From assembly GCA_017524145.1 (NCBI GenBank), contig JAFWUI010000019.1:1-41399 (forward strand): DNA of 41,399 nt. The letters are read 5' to 3'. This DNA comes from Oxalobacter sp. (lineage in GTDB: Bacteria; Pseudomonadota; Gammaproteobacteria; Burkholderiales; Burkholderiaceae_D). Of the stretch, positions 1-6,983 are shown in pieces. The notes under the pieces were generated by a model that worked only from the letters and a program-made list of their open reading frames with translations, was not told the origin of the DNA and did no database searches. Made by a program: the position numbers and the translations under genes. Position 1 is the first letter of the stretch; every line of letters begins with the position of its first letter.

Positions 1-306
1 CACATGGGGAGCAGCACCACGCATGCCGTCCGGACAGGGTTGCGGTTCACCGGAGAAGCCACAGACACCCTCAAGTGGAAAGCCGGGTTGGCGTATGAAC
101 ACATCTTCAACGGTGATGCCAAAGGCAGCATCAACGGAGCCACCCTCGACACCCCGACATTGCAGGGCAACACCGCGATTGGTGAAGTCGGCCTCGTGAT
201 GAAGCCGAGCGCGAACAGTCCATGGACGTTTGACCTGACGGCGAAGGGCTATGCCGGAGACCGGAGAGGCGGTGCTGGCAGCATTACAGCGAAGTACTCG
301 TTCTGA
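1..306 (+). CDS. Autotransporter beta-barrel domain, 3' end only
   Basis: The reading frame is open from the first base, so this is the C-terminal ~101 residues of a larger type V secretion (autotransporter) protein truncated by the window edge. It ends in Tyr-Ser-Phe, the terminal aromatic residue expected of the beta-signal that BamA recognises for outer-membrane insertion. The fragment aligns almost residue for residue with the last ~100 residues of the complete autotransporter at 6984-10412, sharing stretches such as LKWKAGLAYEHIFNGDA and the DTPTL / GEVGL / FDLTAKGY blocks. The passenger cannot be seen. The barrel assignment is firm; the cargo is unknown. Confidence 0.85.
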   Translation, partial: HMGSSTTHAVRTGLRFTGEATDTLKWKAGLAYEHIFNGDAKGSINGATLDTPTLQGNTAIGEVGLVMKPSANSPWTFDLTAKGYAGDRRGGAGSITAKYSF

Positions 307-315
307 TGGTATGGT

Positions 316-349
316 GGGGGTGTCTTGAGCATCACCCCCCCTCTTCTTA
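316..349 (+). terminator. Rho-independent terminator after the left-edge autotransporter
   Basis: GGGGGTG (316-322) and CACCCCC (333-339) form a 7-bp stem with a 10-nt loop, followed by a pyrimidine-rich CCTCTTCTTATT tract. It lies 10 bp after the autotransporter stop codon and just before the start of the next gene. The T-run is interrupted, so termination may be partial. Confidence 0.55.
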
Positions 350-363
350 TTGGAATTGGTATC

Positions 364-858
364 ATGTTCAAGAAAACCTTGATGTTTCTGGCAATAGCCG
401 GCCTTTTCGGTCTGGGAGCATCATCTGGCCATGCGTTTGATTTCGGCTATCTGTTCGGGACGGGCAGTGAGGAGCTACAGGCTGCGGGATCCGAACCTTA
501 TCATTGGCGGTACGATTCCCCGAGACACTATATCTGGATTACCTGTTGGAACCTGAGGAAAGAAAGTCTAGGCGGGCAGTCGCATCTTTATTCGGATGAC
601 TGTACTTACAGTGCTTGGAATAAGCCTAGGCCTAAAGGGATGGAGATGTATCAGGGGGGGCCTGACTTGGAAATCCGGAAAGGCAAGAAGTTTTTCCAGC
701 CGGGCCCTGATGCCGATTATTTCAGTTTCAGGGATGATGCTGTGCACATTGTAGTGAAGCATGAGTCCGGTAAAAAAGCAGGATTGGAAATTTATGCCAA
801 CAACAAAGTGGAACATCTTCCGCTCGATTTCAAGAGCTCAGGGACATTCAGCCGTTGA
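364..858 (+). CDS. Small exported protein of unknown function
   Basis: I do not recognise a family. The chosen ATG at 364 gives a 164-residue protein opening with MFKK, a hydrophobic core and a GHA|FD type signal peptidase I site near residue 24; the alternative TTG start at 325 would put polar residues before the signal and overlaps the upstream hairpin. The mature ~140 residues are rich in Tyr, Trp and charged residues. Two cysteines (in ITCWNL and DDCTYS) could form a periplasmic disulphide. It sits directly behind an autotransporter gene and convergent to ybeY. A periplasmic or surface location is inferred from the signal peptide alone. Confidence 0.6.
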   Translation: MFKKTLMFLAIAGLFGLGASSGHAFDFGYLFGTGSEELQAAGSEPYHWRYDSPRHYIWITCWNLRKESLGGQSHLYSDDCTYSAWNKPRPKGMEMYQGGPDLEIRKGKKFFQPGPDADYFSFRDDAVHIVVKHESGKKAGLEIYANNKVEHLPLDFKSSGTFSR

Positions 859-899
859 TATATCAATGGAAAGGCAGGAAATCCTATGATGCATAAAGG

Positions 900-1400
900 T
901 CAGTCGATGATTTTGTAAGGATCATCAAAACCCAGTCTGGCGAGGATGGCAGTTTCCAACGCTTCCATTTCTTCCGCTTCTTCATCTTGGATATGGTCAT
1001 AACCCTGCGCATGCAGGACGCCATGGATGACCAGATGGGCTGCATGTTCCAGTAATGTTTTCTGCTGTTCTTCTGCTTCACGGAGCAGGACATCTGTGCA
1101 GAGGATGATATCAGCACAGGCGATGGTTCCTGGCTGGTTGGCATCATCAGTGCTGTCTGCCGGCATCAGGAAATCTGAAGGTTCCTCATAGGGAAATGTC
1201 AGGACATTGGTTGCATAATCCTTGTTCCGGTAGGTACTGTTCAGTGCCAAGCCTTCTTCCGCATCGACAAACCGCAGGGTAATCACCGCAGGCATCTGCA
1301 ATGCAGCCTGTACCCAATACCTGAGCCGCCAGCGTGGCAGGATATCTTTCAACCGGCCATCAGGATATTGGACAGATAAGGAAAGTTTAGGTTTCTTCAT
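900..1400 (-). CDS. ybeY: YbeY endoribonuclease (rRNA maturation factor)
   Basis: This 166-residue protein has the UPF0054 metal-binding signature H126-x3-H130-x5-H136 in HLVIHGVLHAQGYDH, which holds the catalytic zinc. YbeY is a single-strand-specific endoribonuclease involved in 16S rRNA 3'-end maturation and 70S quality control in the cytoplasm. Length and motif match the family, with a short insertion around residues 80-90 (PADSTDDANQPGT) before the GTIACADIIL strand. It follows ybeZ by 19 bp, in the conserved order miaB-ybeZ-ybeY. The usual next gene, ybeX/corC, is absent: the operon ends here against a convergent gene. Confidence 0.95.
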   Translation of the reverse strand: MKKPKLSLSVQYPDGRLKDILPRWRLRYWVQAALQMPAVITLRFVDAEEGLALNSTYRNKDYATNVLTFPYEEPSDFLMPADSTDDANQPGTIACADIILCTDVLLREAEEQQKTLLEHAAHLVIHGVLHAQGYDHIQDEEAEEMEALETAILARLGFDDPYKIID

Positions 1401-1419
1401 AGCGGTTTGTATTACTTGT

Positions 1420-2490
1420 TCAGTCGGCTACAGCGTGATTTTCAGGAACAGGCGGCTGACTGTCATTATCACGGGAAGCTTGTCTGCCAGCACGCCGTTT
1501 CTCAGCAAGTTCATAGGCATCGACAATGCGTGCGACCAAGGGATGGCGGACGACATCCGCACTGCTGAATTCCGAAAAGGCGATGCCCCGGACATTTTTC
1601 AGGATATGCATTGCATCAACCAACCCGCTCCGCTGATTGTGCTGAAGGTCAATCTGGGTCACATCACCGGTCACGACTGCCCGGCTGCCGAAACCGATGC
1701 GGGTCAGGAACATCTTCATCTGCTCGGGGGTAGTGTTCTGGGCTTCATCCAGGATGATGAATGCATGGTTCAATGTCCTGCCGCGCATATAGGCCAGCGG
1801 TGCGATTTCAATCGTCTGCTTCTCGAAGCATTTCTGGGTGCGCTCAAAACCCAGCAGGTCATACAATGCATCATAAAGCGGGCGCAGGTAAGGGTCGACT
1901 TTCTGAGAAAGGTCCCCTGGCAGGAACCCCAACCGTTCACCAGCTTCAACAGCAGGGCGTGTCAGGATGATCCGTTGGACGGCATCCCGTTCCATCGCAT
2001 CCACTGCACAGGCAACTGCCAGATAAGTCTTGCCGGTACCGGCAGGACCGATGCCAAAAGTGATGTCATGCTCCAGGATGGCTTTCAGATATTCGACCTG
2101 ACGGGGAGTGCGCCCCCGGAGGTCTGTCCGGCGGGTTTTGAGGACAGGGTTGGTCATTTCTGCTTCGACCAGTTCCGAGGCAGTCATACCGGCGGCGAGA
2201 TGTTTTGTCATTGCCCTGTGTTCAACCAATGCCAGCTGGATATCGTTGAGTTGGACAGGGTGGGTGGCAACTGCATAGAAATCTTCAAGGATCTGTTGGG
2301 CGATGCTGGCATTTTTCCCTTTCAGGATGAAATTGCTGCCCCTTCGGGTGATGTCCACATCCAAAGCAGAAGAAATCTGACGGAGGTTTTCATCAAGCGG
2401 TCCGCAGAGATTGGCAAGCCGCTCATTGTCAGGTGGTTCAGGCGCATAATGCAGGCTGTTTGGAGAATCTTGTGATGAACTGCTCACCAT
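1420..2490 (-). CDS. ybeZ: PhoH-family ATPase YbeZ
   Basis: This is a cytoplasmic P-loop ATPase of the PhoH/YbeZ family, 356 residues. Walker A GPAGTGKT is at about residues 148-155 and Walker B FIILDEAQ at about 244-251, followed by the TGD and QRSG motifs of helicase-like folds. The ~100 N-terminal residues are a KH-like RNA-binding segment. In other bacteria YbeZ partners YbeY in RNA metabolism, which fits the adjacent gene. The ATG at 2490 is preferred because AAGGATAGGA sits just upstream; the longer frame to 2517 uses a TTG without a ribosome site. The 70-bp AT-rich spacer behind miaB holds TATAAT on the minus strand, so a secondary promoter is possible. Confidence 0.93.
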   Translation of the reverse strand: MVSSSSQDSPNSLHYAPEPPDNERLANLCGPLDENLRQISSALDVDITRRGSNFILKGKNASIAQQILEDFYAVATHPVQLNDIQLALVEHRAMTKHLAAGMTASELVEAEMTNPVLKTRRTDLRGRTPRQVEYLKAILEHDITFGIGPAGTGKTYLAVACAVDAMERDAVQRIILTRPAVEAGERLGFLPGDLSQKVDPYLRPLYDALYDLLGFERTQKCFEKQTIEIAPLAYMRGRTLNHAFIILDEAQNTTPEQMKMFLTRIGFGSRAVVTGDVTQIDLQHNQRSGLVDAMHILKNVRGIAFSEFSSADVVRHPLVARIVDAYELAEKRRAGRQASRDNDSQPPVPENHAVAD

Positions 2491-2560
2491 TCCTATCCTT
2501 TTTAAATTTAAAGTCAATTATAAGTATTGTTTGGTAATATATTGTTATATTTAAATATTT

Positions 2561-3907
2561 TTATTTTAAATCTGTAAATTCTCCGCGCAGTGAGAAATTG
2601 ACAGATTCAGTAATCCGTACATCGCGCATTTGCCCAATCAGGTCAAATGGATTGCCATCAACCGGAATATGGACAACGCGGTTGTTGTCGGTTTTGCCTT
2701 GGACAGCTTGGGTGTTCCGGTGCGAGACCTGCTCAATCAACACTTTCTGGATACTGCCAACCATCATTTGGTTGTAATGACGGGTATTTGCATCAATCTT
2801 TGCCTGAAGGATTGCAAGACGTTCTTTCCGGACAGCCAATGGGGTATCAATCGGCAAGGATGCTGCTGGAGTACCTGGCCGGGGGCTGTAAAGGAAACTG
2901 TAACTGTTGTCGAAACCGACATCCTCAATCAATTTCATCAGGTTATTGAAATCTTCATCGGTTTCGCCCGGGAACCCGACAATAAAATCGCTTGAGACCA
3001 GCAGGTCAGGGCGGATAGCTTTCAATCGCCTGATGATGGATTTGTATTCAAGTGCAGTATAGCCGCGTTTCATCGCAGCCAGGATCCGGTCGGAACCATG
3101 CTGGGCAGGCAGGTACAGATGGCTGACCAATTGGGGAATCCGGGCATAGGCATCAATCAGCCGTGAGGTGAATTCACGGGGGTGGCTGGTCACAAAACGG
3201 ATGCGTTCGATGCCGGGGATTTCAGCGATGTATTCCAGCAGCATTGCAAAATCTGCGGTACTGCCATCCTGCAAGGTTCCCAGATAGGCATTCACGTTCT
3301 GCCCCAAGAGAGTGATTTCCCTGACCCCTTGTTCTGCTGCCTCAGCCACTTCAGTCAGCACATCCTCGAATCCCCGTGAAACTTCAGCACCACGGGTATA
3401 TGGCACGATGCAGTAACTGCAGTATTTGCTGCAGCCTTCCATGATTGAGACATAAGCTGTCACTCCTTCAATCCGGGCAGGCGGCAGGTAATCGAATTTC
3501 TCGATTTCTGGAAAACTGATGTCCACTTGTGGCTCCCCTGTCTTTTCATATGCCTTGATCATCTGGGGTAACCGGTGCAGCGTCTGTGGTCCAAAAACCA
3601 GGTTTACATAAGGAGCCCGTTTGACAATCGCTTTGCCTTCCTGCGAGGCAACACAACCGGATACCGCAATCATCACTTCCGGACGGTCTTTCTGGATACG
3701 TTTGAACCGTCCAAGGTCTGAGAAGACCTTTTCTTGTGCTTTTTCACGGACAGAACAGGTATTCAGCAAAATCAGGTCGGCTTCTTCAGGGATATCTGTT
3801 GTGGTATAGCCGCCATCCATTTCCAGCAAGGCTGCTATCTTGGATGAATCATATTCATTCATCTGGCAGCCAAAGGTCTTGATGAATACTTTCTTGGGGA
3901 TTGTCAT
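2561..3907 (-). CDS. miaB: tRNA-2-methylthio-N6-dimethylallyladenosine synthase MiaB
   Basis: MiaB is a radical-SAM methylthiotransferase that converts i6A37 to ms2i6A37 in tRNAs reading UNN codons. The 448 residues show all expected parts: an N-terminal UPF0004 domain with cluster cysteines C14, C51 and C85 ([22 protein letters not shown]), the radical-SAM triad C159-x3-C163-x2-C166 (GCSKYCSYC), and a C-terminal TRAM domain at about 380-440. The [13 protein letters not shown] segment is the variant I associate with Burkholderiales homologues. It is the first gene of a minus-strand operon with ybeZ and ybeY, and its length is normal for the family. Confidence 0.97.
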   Translation of the reverse strand: MTIPKKVFIKTFGCQMNEYDSSKIAALLEMDGGYTTTDIPEEADLILLNTCSVREKAQEKVFSDLGRFKRIQKDRPEVMIAVSGCVASQEGKAIVKRAPYVNLVFGPQTLHRLPQMIKAYEKTGEPQVDISFPEIEKFDYLPPARIEGVTAYVSIMEGCSKYCSYCIVPYTRGAEVSRGFEDVLTEVAEAAEQGVREITLLGQNVNAYLGTLQDGSTADFAMLLEYIAEIPGIERIRFVTSHPREFTSRLIDAYARIPQLVSHLYLPAQHGSDRILAAMKRGYTALEYKSIIRRLKAIRPDLLVSSDFIVGFPGETDEDFNNLMKLIEDVGFDNSYSFLYSPRPGTPAASLPIDTPLAVRKERLAILQAKIDANTRHYNQMMVGSIQKVLIEQVSHRNTQAVQGKTDNNRVVHIPVDGNPFDLIGQMRDVRITESVNFSLRGEFTDLK

Positions 3908-3982
3908 GCAAAAGATTTCCAGTCTGATGTGTCAATTTTCAAGTTTAACGTATTTATCAAGATGCCCCAACGTTATGTCAGG

Positions 3983-5716
3983 TCAATAAAGGCTGGTCCA
4001 CGGTTTCGAGAGGGCAACCGCACATTGGATGATGCCGACCATTGCCGATGTTGAAGGAAAAACCCCTGTCAGCGAACGGTCTTCACAGGATACACAGGAA
4101 GAAAGCATCCCAAGATAGTTCCGGTAAGAAAGGATCCGTTCAAAAGCTTCCCTTGCCTGTTCTTTCCGGCCGATGGCATGCAGGGCCAGGATCCACCAGA
4201 AAGTACAGATGAAAGGCTGTTTTTCTTGATGAGCGGTGAGGGTCTTTTCATCGCATGCCAGGAAATCCCCTTGGAGGAGTACTGCGGTGATCCGGTCGAT
4301 GGTATTGATGACCCGCTCATCATCAGCAGGCAGGAAATGCAGGTCTATCATCCTTAACAGGCTGGCATCCACAGTATTGCCGTTCCAAGTAGCGGTGAAT
4401 GCCTGAAGTTCCGGGTTCCAGGCGTTTTCGATAATCTTCTCGTGGATGACTGTTGCCCGTTGTGCCCATTCCTTGGCGGATGTTGCCAGATCCAGCTTTA
4501 AGGCGATATGGGACAGCCGGTCACAGGCTGCCCAGCACATCATGCTGGAATAAGTATGGATGGCAGTTTCACCATATCCCCAGATGTCCAGGTCCGGTTG
4601 ACGGTATTTTTCAAAGGCCATTTCTCCCAGCCGTTCCAATTGTTCGAATACCGTTCTGTCAGCAGGATGGTAAAGCCGTTCATCGAAGAATGCCTGTGTA
4701 CATGCCAGGACTGCAGCACCATAACTGTCATGTCGTTCCAGGTTTTCCCAGATGCCATCGTCATTTTTTGAGACAACCGTCCGGTGATGGATGTCATAAA
4801 CCGGCTGGAAAGGCAGGCCATTGGCATCGGCAATGACATTCTGCAGGTACCGCAGGTACCGTTCCATTGTGCCGGTCGCACCCAGACGGTTCAATGCACC
4901 GGTGACAGAACAGGCATCCCGTACCCAACTCAGGGATGCAATATTCCGTGAGGGAGCTTGGCAATTGTCATCCAGCAGGGCATGGCCAGCAGCAATCGCG
5001 CCAGTATCATAAAACGTATTCAGACGCAGGGTGATGGCGGCACGGATAACGGCATCCTGCCATTCCAGCGGAATCGAGATGTTATGGATCCATCCATGCC
5101 AGTATGTGGCTGTCGCATCATATGCAGATTGCCCGAAAACCTTGGGGGTGGTTTCCAATGCCTGGTCCAGTCCCATGACCAAGGTGATGCTGTCTTCCAG
5201 ATAAAACGCCTGTTCTTCCAGCAGGGCAGTGATGGAGGCATCGGTTGTTACCCGGAAATCCTGTTCCCCACCTCTGAAGGTGATATGGTTTGCCCCAATG
5301 GTCTTTTGCAGGCTTCCTTCACAGGCTAAGGTCGGGCGTATCCGGATGGCGATACGAGGCCTGCCGGCAACCTTGCGGATGATGCGGATAATAACAGGCG
5401 GGGTGAACAGGCGGCCATACTGGATATAGCAAGGGGCGAAATCCACTGTCTCAATGACATTATGGGCATTGTCAGCGAAACGGGTGACGAGTATGGGGGT
5501 GTTCCGGACATAATACTGGTCTTTATTGCGGACTTTCTCAAACAGGACATCGATGAAACCCGTTTCATCGGCTTTCTGACAGCAGGGTGATGTCAGGGCG
5601 TTGCAGAGTGGCTGGCTGTCAAATACCGGGAAACACCACCAGACAAACCGCCCGTGGCTGTCGATGAGGGCACTTGTCCGTGAATTGCCGACCAGACCAG
5701 AATCATGCAGCTGCAT
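3983..5716 (-). CDS. Glycoside hydrolase family 15-like protein, probably catalytically inactive
   Basis: The ~577-residue protein follows the glucoamylase-like GH15 layout of proteobacteria: N-terminal beta-sandwich (opening MQLHDSGLVGN, then FDSQPLC) and an (alpha/alpha)6 barrel with ALNRLGATGTMERYLRY, TQAFFDERL and MCWAACDRL blocks. The start at 5716 has AGGGGGA upstream; the frame extends to 5842 without matching the family. WVRD (264-267) at the -1 subsite is kept. The WE of the general acid motif reads W379-G380 (DIWGYGE), the LSE of the base motif reads L538-S539-S540 (LSSCVSCED), and the usual NWDYRYCW block is rewritten. Activity is therefore doubtful; glycan binding or decay are alternatives. 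The comparison uses remembered family consensus. Confidence 0.78.
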   Translation of the reverse strand: MQLHDSGLVGNSRTSALIDSHGRFVWWCFPVFDSQPLCNALTSPCCQKADETGFIDVLFEKVRNKDQYYVRNTPILVTRFADNAHNVIETVDFAPCYIQYGRLFTPPVIIRIIRKVAGRPRIAIRIRPTLACEGSLQKTIGANHITFRGGEQDFRVTTDASITALLEEQAFYLEDSITLVMGLDQALETTPKVFGQSAYDATATYWHGWIHNISIPLEWQDAVIRAAITLRLNTFYDTGAIAAGHALLDDNCQAPSRNIASLSWVRDACSVTGALNRLGATGTMERYLRYLQNVIADANGLPFQPVYDIHHRTVVSKNDDGIWENLERHDSYGAAVLACTQAFFDERLYHPADRTVFEQLERLGEMAFEKYRQPDLDIWGYGETAIHTYSSMMCWAACDRLSHIALKLDLATSAKEWAQRATVIHEKIIENAWNPELQAFTATWNGNTVDASLLRMIDLHFLPADDERVINTIDRITAVLLQGDFLACDEKTLTAHQEKQPFICTFWWILALHAIGRKEQAREAFERILSYRNYLGMLSSCVSCEDRSLTGVFPSTSAMVGIIQCAVALSKPWTSLY

Positions 5717-5905
5717 AAGCTTTCCCCCTATCAGGAAATAACAGGATGAACAATGCTTTCTCTTGAGGAGATGATGTTTTTTCACAAAAGAGAAAAGGGA
5801 ACCCGCCGATAATTGTAATCGCAGGGCTCTCCCTCTGTACACTGTTGACGGATAACGTCATACTATCATTGTTCAGTTTCAGTTCCGTTGATTGGGAGAC
5901 TTTGC

Positions 5906-6559
5906 GTGAAATCGGTCCTTTTAGCCTGTTTTCTGGTATTGCAGATGCCACTGGCTTTTGCCGAGTGGGAAGGGGTTGTTGAAGAGGTGGTTTCAGGCGA
6001 TACCCTGAAAGTCAATTACGAGGGCGGACTTTACAATGTCCGGCTTTATGGCGTTGCAGCTCCGAAGCTCAGCCAACCCTATGGTGCTGCAGCGAAAGAA
6101 GCCACCTGCAATCTGGTACTGGGACGTTCTGTCGATGTCCATCGGATTTATGCAGATGGCAATACTGATGTCGCCATTGTTTATATCCATGACCAATACA
6201 GTATCCAGGCTTACCTGACCGGCGCAGGGCTGGCATGGGTGCATAACGGTGCATGCAAGGAAGACATCTGTGTCCGCTGGCAGTCCATGGAAACCCAGGC
6301 AAGGGATGCTTCGCATGGTTTATGGGCCAGTGCCAACCCGGTTCCACCATGGAACTGGAAGACATCACAGACTGTGAAGAAAAAACCGGTTGTCCGCAAG
6401 AAAAAGAAACCGGTCAGGAAACCGGTGAAACGGCGGATTATGACCCGTACAGCGCAACCAGAGAAATCACTGGAAACTGTGGAGAACCCATCAGCGGTTC
6501 AGAAGACACCAGCGCCTGTCGAATCATCGGTACCGAAACCTGTACAGCCTGCTTCTTGA
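5906..6559 (+). CDS. Exported staphylococcal-nuclease-like (SNase/OB-fold) protein with degenerate active site
   Basis: The protein has ~217 residues: a signal peptide (MKSVLLACF...AFA|EW, cut near 19), an SNase-like OB-fold domain to about residue 155, and a Lys/Arg/Pro-rich tail (VRKKKKPVRKPVKRR). GTG at 5906 is chosen because GGGAG lies 7 nt upstream. SGDT and the VRL arginine (R46) match the family, as does the closing GLWASANPVPPWNW block. The VDTPE-type catalytic motif reads V-A51-A52-P-K54 and the YGR arginine aligns with an Asp near residue 88. The counterparts of SNase D40, E43 and R87 thus appear lost, so nuclease activity is unlikely. The basic tail may bind polyanions such as nucleic acid. 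Confidence 0.75.
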   Translation: MKSVLLACFLVLQMPLAFAEWEGVVEEVVSGDTLKVNYEGGLYNVRLYGVAAPKLSQPYGAAAKEATCNLVLGRSVDVHRIYADGNTDVAIVYIHDQYSIQAYLTGAGLAWVHNGACKEDICVRWQSMETQARDASHGLWASANPVPPWNWKTSQTVKKKPVVRKKKKPVRKPVKRRIMTRTAQPEKSLETVENPSAVQKTPAPVESSVPKPVQPAS

Positions 6560-6749
6560 GATTCTTGGTCTCTGGTTTTGCAGGAATTTCCATTCAAAGC
6601 GGTCATTAGCCTGGATTCAGGGGCATTCTTTTTGGGATGCCAAGCCATGCTGAGCATTATGACCGTATTGGATATTTTGTCTGCATCTGCCACCGATAGC
6701 CCAGCAACCAGCATGCCGCCAAGCAACTTGTCTTATCCAAGAGACGCTT

Positions 6750-6785
6750 CCTGACGTCCATTAATGGTTATTAATGGACGTCAGG
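6750..6785. repeat. Perfect 16-bp inverted repeat, 4-nt loop
   Basis: CCTGACGTCCATTAAT (6750-6765) is followed by GGTT and then its exact reverse complement (6770-6785). The core also reads as a direct repeat TTAATGG-TTA-TTAATGG. There is no T-run on either side, so a terminator is unlikely; an operator or recombinase site fits better. Confidence 0.8.
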
Positions 6786-6902
6786 ATATTGATAACCTGT
6801 TGTTTTTAAGGAGGTTTGCTACTGATAGAAAGACTGAAGACAATTAATTTGAAATTCCACCAAGAATCCCAAGTTCTTGTACAATATCTATTACTTTTTT
6901 AA

Positions 6903-6926
6903 GTCCATTAATAACCATTAATGGGC
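6903..6926. repeat. Second ATTAAT dyad, inverted copy of the first core
   Basis: GTCCATTAAT-AACC-ATTAATGGGC has 10-bp arms with one G:T pair. Its core CCATTAATAACCATTAATGG is the exact reverse complement of the 20-bp core CCATTAATGGTTATTAATGG at 6756-6775. The two copies thus flank a 117-bp segment in inverted orientation. Confidence 0.75.
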
Positions 6927-6939
6927 ATAGTGCCTATGC
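6925..6939. repeat. GCATAG-TGC-CTATGC dyad
   Basis: A perfect 6-bp inverted repeat with a 3-nt loop that overlaps the right edge of the preceding dyad and lies 45 bp before the autotransporter start codon. Probably an operator or a leader-RNA hairpin; TGGGTTTTC follows, which is a poor terminator tail. Confidence 0.5.
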
Positions 6940-6983
6940 TGGGTTTTCAGTGTAGAGCCTGACAGTCTTCTTAAGGATTAAAT

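Larger units (their letters stand above)
6560..6983 (+). promoter_or_regulatory. 424-bp leader region of the large autotransporter, with three dyads
   Basis: No convincing gene lies here. The region is AT-rich compared with its flanks and holds a perfect 16-bp inverted repeat (6750-6785), a related one in opposite orientation (6903-6926), and GCATAG-TGC-CTATGC (6925-6939). AAGGA (6973-6977) is the ribosome binding site of the gene at 6984. I could not place a strong sigma-70 promoter; TATGCT (6934 region) and TACAAT (about 6888) are weak -10 candidates. Such layered symmetry suggests regulator binding or a recombination site controlling surface-protein expression. Confidence 0.55.

Noticed and set aside
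1435-2475. 346-codon open frame on the plus strand
   Set aside because: It is antisense to ybeZ, which has full Walker motifs and family conservation; the antisense product matches nothing and has no ribosome site.
6632-6655. GGCATT...GATGCC hairpin considered as the SNase-like gene's terminator
   Set aside because: The stem is short with a wobble pair and no T-run follows.
6499-6726. 75-codon minus-strand frame across the end of the SNase-like gene
   Set aside because: No ribosome site, no recognisable features, and it overlaps the coding tail on the other strand.
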